The notes below the pieces were generated by a model. The model saw only the letters and a list, made by a program, of their open reading frames with translations. It had not been told where the DNA came from and made no database searches. DNA of 8,360 nucleotides from Chloroflexota bacterium. GTDB taxonomy: Bacteria > Chloroflexota > Anaerolineae > J102. The stretch is taken from assembly GCA_003353825.1 (NCBI GenBank), contig PIVW01000254.1, positions 1-8,360 on the forward strand, in the 5' to 3' direction. The position numbers were made by a program, and so were the translations under genes. Below are positions 1-5,708 of the stretch, piece by piece (position 1 is the first letter of the stretch; the number at the start of each line of letters is the position of its first letter).

Positions 1-23
1 ACCCCTAAGTTTATCGCTTTCTC

Positions 24-83
24 GAACAGTATCGTTCAAAACACTGGGCAGAAGCGTCTAGCCCCTGCCCAGCGATACTGTTC
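24..83. repeat. Long bulged hairpin (two perfect stems)
   Basis: GAACAGTATCG at 24-34 is perfectly complementary to CGATACTGTTC at 73-83 (11 bp). Directly inside it, CTGGGCAG at 44-51 is perfectly complementary to CTGCCCAG at 65-72 (8 bp). On the right the two arms abut; on the left they are separated by a 9-base bulge (35-43). The loop is 13 bases (52-64). A total of 19 exact pairs is far beyond chance in a span of 60 bases. There is no T-tract on either side, so it is not a classical intrinsic terminator. It could be a structured RNA, the hairpin end of a mobile element, or a long protein-binding inverted repeat. Confidence 0.75.
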
Positions 84-656
84 CCTGCGACGGCGCTCGA
101 GTTGCACTTCTGCAGAGCTTTACCCTCCGCGCAGGCGACTTCTATACTATCTCATTCCTAACCGTTCTACCACTTTTTTACCCCCATTTATCACCTTATT
201 TTTCCCACTTTGTGGTCTTGACAATGGGGTCCACTTTAGTAATTCGACCCCGGCCATCCGGGCATCGTTTGGCTGAACTATCACAACGTAAACGGATACA
301 TAGGCCTTTCCAGCTTCGTGTGGATTGGAAACTGGTATCGCCCGATCGGATTCGCTGCCAAACCCGAGACCGAGAAATGGTAGCAACGTCTCCGACGCAG
401 GATGAAGCGCAATGCCGTCCGAACACCGAGGAATGGATCCATAGACGGCCTAAACCCCGAAATTTGGGCCGTTCCTTCGGCCGTACTTGCTCATTCAAGC
501 TGGCGTTCCACGTGGAGTCAATCAAGAGAGCACGGAACCTTTTCGATCAATTCATTCGTAGTCAAGCAGAGAAAACCACCTCGATCGGCTGGACTGTCTG
601 CTTGGCTGCCTTCTGTGCTACGGCAAGCTGCACCTGCTCACCAATCGATCGCGACG

Positions 657-680
657 AAAGTCTGTTAAATCAGACCTTTT
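657..680 (+). terminator. Weak terminator-like hairpin
   Basis: GTCTG at 660-664 pairs with CAGAC at 671-675 around a 6-base loop. The stem extends by AAA (657-659) pairing with TTT (677-679) past one bulged C, and a short T run ends at 680. This has the shape of a small intrinsic terminator, but the GC part of the stem is short and no gene is visible upstream for it to serve. It lies directly before the folded repeat that starts at 682. Confidence 0.25.
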
Positions 681-681
681 G

Positions 682-787
682 GCCTAACAGGGCATTACGG
701 CGAACCCGACCAGCCGCGGATTACAGGCTGTGAATTAATCGGGCGGCCCATCAACGTCGGCGGGCCGCTGAACGCAAGTGTTAAGGC
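682..787. repeat. attC-like folded inverted repeat
   Basis: GCCTAACA at 682-689 pairs with TGTTAAGGC at 779-787 with one bulged A. The left core GCCTAAC matches the integron R'' consensus RYYYAAC. The right core GTTAAGG matches GTTRRRY in six of seven positions. Inside, after a short unpaired spacer, 692-701 (GCATTACGGC) pairs imperfectly with 764-775 (GCCGCTGAACGC), leaving two extra bases on one arm, as in the L boxes of attC sites. The centre can alternatively fold into two hairpins: CCCGA 705-709 with TCGGG 739-743 (enclosing CAGCC 711-715 with GGCTG 726-730), and GCGGCCC 743-749 with GGGCCGC 762-768. The extra bases sit on the arm expected for a site pointing left, so orientation is unclear. 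No integrase and no second attC is visible. It could equally be a dispersed repeat or a structured RNA. Confidence 0.45.
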
Positions 788-817
788 TATATCGAAAATC
801 CTGGGAGTAAAAAATTT

Positions 818-1078
818 ATGGCTAAATTAGGAACAAAAAATAGACCAATCATAGTTCGGGTGCATACGGAGGAAATGGCGAAGTATGTAGCTGAAAAATG
901 TACTGAACACGGTTGGCACTACATTATCGGGTTAGAACCAGACGAACCAGAAGATATTTCTGACTTGCAGAAGATGTTAAACCCAGTAAAGCCAATAACA
1001 TCAGTCAAAGTTGGCCGCAATGAGCCTTGCCCATGTGGTAGTGGAACAAAATTCAAAAATTGTTGTGGCGGTAAGTAG
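818..1078 (+). CDS. Small SEC-C metal-binding motif protein (PBPRA1643-type)
   Basis: An 86-residue soluble protein. The last 20 residues form a SEC-C motif, [12 protein letters not shown] followed by KFKNCC, with zinc-ligand cysteines at 71, 73, 82 and 83, as in the C-terminal tail of SecA. Residues 10-60 carry the pattern typical of the small family called SWIM/SEC-C metal-binding protein, PBPRA1643 family: a GW-containing segment, then [20 protein letters not shown] recognise this by memory, not by search. Family function is unknown. The start is supported by GGGAG at 803-807, ten bases before the ATG. Base composition is about 41% GC by my count, clearly lower than the following genes. 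With the attC-like repeat ending 30 bases upstream, this suggests acquisition as a small mobile gene. No attC-like site follows it; pdp starts 63 bases downstream. Confidence 0.85.
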   Translation: MAKLGTKNRPIIVRVHTEEMAKYVAEKCTEHGWHYIIGLEPDEPEDISDLQKMLNPVKPITSVKVGRNEPCPCGSGTKFKNCCGGK

Positions 1079-1141
1079 ATATAGCCACTATTACAGGTCT
1101 ATTTCCTCAACTTCCATAAAGTCTTCATTGGAGTATCGACC

Positions 1142-2446
1142 ATGAATATCGTAGAAATCATCGCCAAAAAACGAGATGGGCATGAACTGACCCACGATGA
1201 ATTGCAGTATTTCGTACAAGGTTATACACGGGGAGAAATCCCTGACTACCAGGCCAGTGCCTGGTGCATGGCGGTCGTACTGAAGGGCATGACACCTGCC
1301 GAAGCAACCGCTTACACCATGTTGCTTGCCCAGAGTGGCGACATGCTCGATCTACATAAGATCGCGCCCTTTGTGGTCGACAAGCATTCGACCGGGGGGG
1401 TGGGCGACAAGACCACACTGGTCGTCGCACCTTTGGTCGCCAGTCATAGCCTGCCCGTAGGAAAAATGAGCGGACGAGGGCTAGGTTTTTCGGGGGGTAC
1501 AGTGGACAAACTGGAGTCGATCCGAGGCTTTGAGACCAGTTTGACGACCGAGGGATTTCTGGATATGCTCAGCAAGCATGGCGTGGTTGTTTCCGGTCAG
1601 AGTGCCGATCTCGCCCCCGCTGATGGCAAACTCTATGCGCTGCGAGATGTCACCGCAACGGTAGAGAGCTTGCCCCTGATCGCAGGCAGCATTATGAGCA
1701 AGAAGATCGCGTCTGGCGCCGATGCAATCGTTTTGGATGTCAAAGTTGGGCAGGGGGCGTTCATGAAAACAGAAGCCGATGCCGTCGAGTTGGCACACCT
1801 AATGATCGCGATCGGCGAAGGTGTCGGGCGCAAAGTCGCTGCCGTGATCGCTGACATGGATCAACCCCTCGGCAACGCTATAGGAAACGCACTAGAAGTC
1901 AAAGAGGCTATAAGCACTTTGCATGGTGAGGGGCCACAGGACTTTGTCGAACACTGTTTGACAGTAGGAGGGAAAATGCTAGACTTGGCCGACAAAGCAG
2001 CTGATCTCGAGCAAGCCAAAGCCATGCTGGCAGAGTCGATCCGAAACGGCACAGCTTGGGCCAAATTCGTGGAATGGATTACGGCCCAGGGTGGCGATCC
2101 CGCAGTGTTACATGACCCGCACCAACTCCCAGATGCTCCCTTGATCGAGACTGTTTGCGCATCCCATTCAGGATATATCGCCACACTTAATGCCATCGAA
2201 GTAGGCCTGACCAGTGTTATGCTGGGTGGTGGCCGTGTTAAAAAATCTGATCAGATCGATTACAGTGTGGGCATTGTGCATCATGCTAAGGTCGGCGATC
2301 AGGTGAAGCATGGAGATCCCTTGTTTACGGTCCATGCCAATAGCAGTGAAACCTTGGCCGCCGCACGCGAGCGCCTGTTGACCGCCATTACCTGGAGTGA
2401 TGTTCCAGTCGTTCCCCCACCCCACATCCGCCAGATCATTGGTTAG
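1142..2446 (+). CDS. pdp: Pyrimidine-nucleoside phosphorylase
   Basis: A cytosolic nucleoside-salvage enzyme (434 residues, normal length) that phosphorolyses uridine, thymidine and deoxyuridine to the base plus (deoxy)ribose-1-phosphate. The N-terminal helical domain is followed by the phosphate-binding segment KHSTGGVGDKT at 81-91 and the family signature SGRGLGFSGGTVDKLES at 110-126. The pyrimidine-binding residues Arg168, Ser183 and Lys187 fall at exactly the positions known for Geobacillus pyrimidine-nucleoside phosphorylase. Lys108 sits where E. coli thymidine phosphorylase (DeoA) has Met111. This residue is associated with the broad-specificity enzyme, so I prefer pdp to deoA. The small C-terminal alpha/beta domain spans about 345-434. 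The ATG is preceded by TGGAG at 1129-1133, eight bases upstream. deoC follows after 136 bases on the same strand, consistent with one nucleoside-catabolism unit. Confidence 0.95.
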   Translation: MNIVEIIAKKRDGHELTHDELQYFVQGYTRGEIPDYQASAWCMAVVLKGMTPAEATAYTMLLAQSGDMLDLHKIAPFVVDKHSTGGVGDKTTLVVAPLVASHSLPVGKMSGRGLGFSGGTVDKLESIRGFETSLTTEGFLDMLSKHGVVVSGQSADLAPADGKLYALRDVTATVESLPLIAGSIMSKKIASGADAIVLDVKVGQGAFMKTEADAVELAHLMIAIGEGVGRKVAAVIADMDQPLGNAIGNALEVKEAISTLHGEGPQDFVEHCLTVGGKMLDLADKAADLEQAKAMLAESIRNGTAWAKFVEWITAQGGDPAVLHDPHQLPDAPLIETVCASHSGYIATLNAIEVGLTSVMLGGGRVKKSDQIDYSVGIVHHAKVGDQVKHGDPLFTVHANSSETLAAARERLLTAITWSDVPVVPPPHIRQIIG

Positions 2447-2471
2447 ATTCAAAGATTTCAGACGTGACCCG

Positions 2472-2555
2472 GAGTGCAGCGCATTCAAATCTGGCCAATT
2501 CAGCCCATTTGAACCCATCGAACTTGCCTTCGCCAGCGCCGAGTGCGTTGCACTC
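2472..2555 (+). repeat. Two similar small hairpins between pdp and deoC
   Basis: GAGTGC-AGC-GCATTC at 2472-2486 and GAGTGC-GTT-GCACTC at 2541-2555 are hairpins with the same six-base left arm and a three-base loop. The second is perfect; the first contains one G:T pair. They lie in the 136-base spacer of the presumed pdp-deoC transcript. No T-tract follows either, so they are not classical terminators. They could stabilise or partly terminate the transcript, or be chance. Confidence 0.35.
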
Positions 2556-2582
2556 TCTACGCAAAACTTTAGGATGAAGAAG

Positions 2583-3305
2583 ATGTCTACGATCACGACA
2601 AAATCTCACCGAGGGCTCATCGATTTGATAGAGTCTGATGCAACCCAGATTGCTGGGCTGATCGATCATACCTTGCTGCGCCCTGACGCGGTGGAAAAAG
2701 ATATCGATCGACTGTGTGATGAGGCCAAACAATACCAGTTTGCCTCCGTCTGTATTAATCCCACACATGTGCGCTTTGCCGCTTCACAACTGAAGGATGC
2801 GGATGTAAAAGTCTGTACCGTGGTAGGATTTCCCCTCGGCGCAACCACTACCGATGAGAAAGTGCACGAATCCCGCCAAGCGATCGAGCACGGCGCCAAA
2901 GAAATTGACATGGTGATAAACATCGGTGCAGCGAAGGCAGGGGAGTTCGATTTCGTGAGAGATCAGATCGCTGCTGTCGTTCAGGCCACCCATGCCGGAC
3001 ATGCGATCTGCAAAGTGATTATCGAAACATCCTTCCTCAAAGATGAAGAGATTATGCGAGTGTGCCAGTTCGCCAAAGGCGCTGATGCCGATTTTGTGAA
3101 AACATCGACCGGTTTCAGCAGTGGCGGCGCCACATTGGGCGATGTCGCCCTCATGAGGCAAACGGTCGGACAAGAGGTCGGGGTCAAGGCATCTGGGGGG
3201 ATTCGCGACCTACACACGTCCAGATTGATGATCCTGGCCGGCGCTAACCGACTCGGGCTAAGCAAGGGGGTCGAGATCATGCAGGAGGCAATGGCGGTAA
3301 CTTAG
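2583..3305 (+). CDS. deoC: Deoxyribose-phosphate aldolase
   Basis: A class I (Schiff-base) aldolase that cleaves 2-deoxy-D-ribose-5-phosphate into acetaldehyde and glyceraldehyde-3-phosphate, the last step of deoxynucleoside catabolism. It is a cytosolic TIM barrel of 240 residues from this start, the usual bacterial size. Key segments are IDHTLLRPDA (27-36), the VGFPLG strand (81-86), Asp109 in EIDMVINIG, the Schiff-base lysine Lys173 in FVKTSTGF and the second catalytic lysine Lys202 in VKASGGIR. The frame is open back to 2397, inside pdp, but the extra 62 residues have no family resemblance. I chose ATG 2583 because AGG lies nine bases upstream; ATG 2574 (three residues longer) is an alternative. 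It pairs functionally with the upstream phosphorylase. Confidence 0.95.
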   Translation: MSTITTKSHRGLIDLIESDATQIAGLIDHTLLRPDAVEKDIDRLCDEAKQYQFASVCINPTHVRFAASQLKDADVKVCTVVGFPLGATTTDEKVHESRQAIEHGAKEIDMVINIGAAKAGEFDFVRDQIAAVVQATHAGHAICKVIIETSFLKDEEIMRVCQFAKGADADFVKTSTGFSSGGATLGDVALMRQTVGQEVGVKASGGIRDLHTSRLMILAGANRLGLSKGVEIMQEAMAVT

Positions 3306-3407
3306 TTGCATGTTGCTTTGCCAGTCGGAAATATCATTCATGCTACTAAAATGCCCTCAGGTTGGGCGGTCCTCTGGCTCGTGCTTGTGCCTGTGCCACT
3401 CAGAGTT

Positions 3408-3423
3408 ACGGAACCGGTTCCGT
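3408..3423. promoter_or_regulatory. LacI/GalR-type operator palindrome
   Basis: ACGGAACCGGTTCCGT is a perfect 16-bp palindrome centred on CG, with the AACCGGTT core common among binding sites of LacI/GalR-family repressors. It lies 84 bases before the GTG start of the first oxidoreductase gene and about 100 bases after deoC. That is a plausible position for control of a promoter of the oxidoreductase operon. I could not identify matching -35 and -10 boxes with confidence. No LacI-family gene is in the window, so the regulator would be encoded elsewhere. No second copy of the palindrome was seen here. Confidence 0.65.
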
Positions 3424-3507
3424 TGTGACTTGCTCTTTCCAACCGTGTGACTCCAAAGCCCGACAAATCTCCTCATAGATTTCAACATAATATAAGGACA
3501 CACCACC

Positions 3508-4590
3508 GTGACAAGACAACTGAAGGTAGCCATGATCGGCCTGGGCGGGATCGCCATATGGCATATGCCCGGCTGGGAGGCCTCAGACCTGGCCGATGTA
3601 GTAACCTGCTGTGATATCAGGGAAGAGGCTGTCGATACCTGGCAAACAGAGTATCAGATCGGTCAAGGTACCACCGATCCTGCCGAGATATTCTCAGACC
3701 CAGATATCGATATCGTTGACATCTGTACTCCTAATCGCTCACACGCACCCCTTGTAATCGCCGCCTTAGATGCCGGAAAGCACGTCATCTGCGAAAAGCC
3801 CTTGGCGCCAACGCCCAATGAGATCGCGCAGATGATCGAGGCAAGAAACCGATCGGGAAAAAAACTGATGACGGCGCAGCATTTTCGTTTCAAAGGGGTT
3901 TCGCAGGCGATCAAACAGGAGATCGAAAGCGGAGCCTTGGGAGATATCTACCACGCACGCAGTTGGATGCTTCGCCGCAATGGCCTTATCCCCACCCCCA
4001 CCTTCATCCATCAGGAGCTTAGCGGTGGTGGGCCTTGCATCGATATCGGCGTGCATGTGCTTGACCTGACGTTGTGGCTCATGGGAAATCCCACGCCTGT
4101 GGCCGTGTCAGGTGTGGCTAAGGCCCCCTTGGCACACCACGAAGGCGCGTTTTCCACCTGGCAGGTGGATCCCATCCCCGACAGTTTCGATACCGAGGAT
4201 TTTGCTGCGGCATTTGTGCGTTTCGAGAATGGTGCGACTTTGATGCTAGAAGTGAGCTGGCTCTTGCATCACGATAGCCAGGACGAAGATATGCAAGTTT
4301 GGCTTTACGGCTCCGAAGGGGGGTGTCACTGGCCCGATGCCAAATTCATGGAAACCAATTATGAGAGGCGCCAGTTATACAATCGTCTGTTAAAGCTCAC
4401 AGATGATCGACTGGAACCCCATGCTCAGGAATGCGTCGAATTCGCCCGTGCAGTCGCTGAGGATCGACCTTCACCTGTGCCGGCCGAACAATCGTTGCAA
4501 GTCATGACTATTCTGGATGGCATTTATCGTAGCCAGCGGGAAGGACGTGAGGTACGCCTTGACCAAACTCAGGCAGGGGGTGGCGCATGA
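3508..4590 (+). CDS. Gfo/Idh/MocA family oxidoreductase (first of pair)
   Basis: A cytosolic NAD(P)-dependent sugar dehydrogenase-type protein, 360 residues. The N-terminal Rossmann fold has the nucleotide loop GLGGIA at 11-16. An acidic Asp36 at the end of the second strand favours NAD(H). Residues 67-98 run DIDIVDICTPNRSHA to the hallmark EKP (Lys97). The C-terminal alpha/beta domain contains GGGPCIDIGVHVLDL, with Asp179 and His183 in the typical catalytic D-I-G-x-H position. Members oxidise or reduce sugars, inositols and keto-glycosides; the substrate here is not predictable. The start is GTG, chosen because AAGGA at 3494-3498 lies nine bases upstream and the Rossmann strand begins six residues in. 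The stop overlaps the start of the next gene by four bases, so the two are translationally coupled. A LacI-type palindrome upstream suggests sugar-induced expression. Confidence 0.93.
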   Translation: MTRQLKVAMIGLGGIAIWHMPGWEASDLADVVTCCDIREEAVDTWQTEYQIGQGTTDPAEIFSDPDIDIVDICTPNRSHAPLVIAALDAGKHVICEKPLAPTPNEIAQMIEARNRSGKKLMTAQHFRFKGVSQAIKQEIESGALGDIYHARSWMLRRNGLIPTPTFIHQELSGGGPCIDIGVHVLDLTLWLMGNPTPVAVSGVAKAPLAHHEGAFSTWQVDPIPDSFDTEDFAAAFVRFENGATLMLEVSWLLHHDSQDEDMQVWLYGSEGGCHWPDAKFMETNYERRQLYNRLLKLTDDRLEPHAQECVEFARAVAEDRPSPVPAEQSLQVMTILDGIYRSQREGREVRLDQTQAGGGA

Positions 4591-5591
4591 TACCTCTAGC
4601 ACTGGTAGGTTGTGCACACGTCCACACACCTGGCTTTGTCGAGCGTTTAAAAGTCAGGGATGATGTACACGTGAAGTACGTTTGGGATCATGACCTGGCC
4701 CGGGCAGAGCGATGTTCCTCGGAACTGGGTGCTCTCCCCACCACCGATGTCGATCGCATATGGTCTGATGGCGCCATTGAAGGCGTGATCATCTGTTCGG
4801 AAACCAACCGGCATGAAGCGCTGGTGTTAGCGGCAGCGCGGGCAGGTAAGCATCTTTTCGTAGAAAAACCGCTGGGTATGGGCGCAACTGACGCCTACCG
4901 CATGGCCGATGCAATAGACGCAGCCGGTGTTCTTTTTCAGACCGGCTATTTTCAGCGTGGCAAACCCGTCCACCAATTCTTACGTGAGCAGATCGCCAAC
5001 GGCGCATTAGGGACTATCACACGCATACGCCACAGCGATTGTCACGCCGGTTCACTACGTGGCCTGTTCGATACAGAGTGGCGTTGGATGGCAGATGTCG
5101 GCATTGCCGGTGTCGGCGCTTTTGGCGATCTTGGCACACATTCACTGGACATCCTCATGTGGCTCATGGGGGATGTGCAGCGAGTGACCGCCACCCTCGA
5201 TACTGCAACCGCCCGCTACGGAGCATGCGACGAGTTCGGTGAAGGGCTATTGGTTTTCAAAAACGGGGTGGTCGGTAGTTTGGCAGCCGGTTGGGTCGAC
5301 ATTGCCCATCCAGTCGATCTGATCCTGAGCGGCACGGAAGGGCATGCGTACGTCTGCAATGGCCAGTTATATTTCAAGAGCGACCATGTCCCCGGCGCTG
5401 ATGGCACACAGCCCTGGACCGCTCTACCCACGGCCTGGCCCCACGCCTTCGAACTATTTCTCGATGCCTTGACCGGTAAGCCTGATGTCCCCCTCGTTAG
5501 CGCTCAAGAGGCGGCCCTGCGCAGCGCTGTCATGGAAGCGATGTACGAGGCAGACAGGTTACAAAGCTGGGTGGAGCCTCGATATAAGTAA
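4587..5591 (+). CDS. Gfo/Idh/MocA family oxidoreductase (second of pair)
   Basis: A second dehydrogenase of the same superfamily, 334 residues, only distantly similar to its partner. The N-terminal Rossmann fold begins LALVGCAHVHTPGF. The usual GxGxxG loop is altered: the second glycine is Ala10, followed by a His-Val-His run (11-13), a variant I associate with a subgroup of the family. Asp34 follows the second strand (NAD preference inferred). EKP with Lys94 is present, and DLGTH at 181-185 supplies the catalytic Asp and His. The ATG overlaps the preceding TGA (ATGA), with AGGGGG at 4575-4580 as ribosome site. Coupled pairs of this superfamily often act in sequence on one sugar or keto-sugar, or form a hetero-oligomer; either would suit this layout. 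The specific substrate is unknown. Confidence 0.92.
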   Translation: MIPLALVGCAHVHTPGFVERLKVRDDVHVKYVWDHDLARAERCSSELGALPTTDVDRIWSDGAIEGVIICSETNRHEALVLAAARAGKHLFVEKPLGMGATDAYRMADAIDAAGVLFQTGYFQRGKPVHQFLREQIANGALGTITRIRHSDCHAGSLRGLFDTEWRWMADVGIAGVGAFGDLGTHSLDILMWLMGDVQRVTATLDTATARYGACDEFGEGLLVFKNGVVGSLAAGWVDIAHPVDLILSGTEGHAYVCNGQLYFKSDHVPGADGTQPWTALPTAWPHAFELFLDALTGKPDVPLVSAQEAALRSAVMEAMYEADRLQSWVEPRYK

Positions 5592-5596
5592 CAATA

Positions 5597-5659
5597 GGAC
5601 TGGCGGCCCTTTCTACAACAGAGCCAGTGTCAACTCTCCAATGCTGGGCTGCCAGTTCC
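5597..5659. terminator. Inverted repeat after oxidoreductase operon (possible terminator)
   Basis: CTGGCGGCCC at 5600-5609 pairs with GGGCTGCCAG at 5646-5655 (ten pairs, one G:T). It is extended by GGA 5597-5599 against TTCC 5656-5659 with one bulge. It begins six bases after the stop codon of the second oxidoreductase and lies between convergent genes, where a two-way transcription stop would be useful. The 36-base loop and the lack of a T-run argue against a standard intrinsic terminator. A short palindrome CACATAATGTG (5690-5700) lies further right, before the end of the minus-strand gene. Confidence 0.35.
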
Positions 5660-5708
5660 CAAGCGCGTAACGCCCCACGAATGCAACATCACATAATGTG
5701 CGGTGCGG

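Larger units (their letters stand above)
1..817. other. Gene-free left flank with several secondary structures
   Basis: No reading frame here looks like a real protein. The longest open frames (plus 212-733, minus 196-525, minus 147-386) are rich in Arg, Ser, Cys and Pro, have no recognisable motif and overlap one another on both strands. No tRNA-like or rRNA-like stretch was seen. What it does contain is listed separately: a bulged hairpin at 24-83, a nearly G-free tract at 138-211, a small terminator-like hairpin at 657-680 and an attC-like folded repeat at 682-787. The region may be decayed or mobile DNA. A degraded gene with many frameshifts cannot be excluded by eye. Confidence 0.6.

Noticed and set aside
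218..240. TTGACA at 218-223 as a -35 box
   Set aside because: No acceptable -10 box lies 16-18 bases downstream, and no gene follows closely.
147..386. 79-residue minus-strand frame with a superficially protein-like middle (about residues 17-50)
   Set aside because: It ends in a low-complexity Lys/Gly-rich stretch from the G-poor tract and matches no family I recognise. It could be a decayed fragment, but support is too weak.
212..733. 173-residue open frame on the plus strand
   Set aside because: Composition is rich in Arg, Ser, Cys and Pro, there is no recognisable motif, no ribosome site is placed before the ATG, and the 3' part runs through the folded repeat at 682-787. It looks like chance read-through.
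1394..1400. Run of seven G within pdp
   Set aside because: The reading frame is intact and encodes the conserved TGGVGD motif, so it is neither a frameshift nor a convincing quadruplex.
2397..2582. N-terminal extension of deoC overlapping pdp
   Set aside because: The 62 extra residues are not like the aldolase family, the extension begins inside the pdp coding sequence, and a start with a ribosome site exists at 2583.
3486..3491. CATAAT as a -10 box for the oxidoreductase operon
   Set aside because: It would place the transcription start on top of the ribosome site AAGGA at 3494-3498, and there is no -35 box at the right distance.
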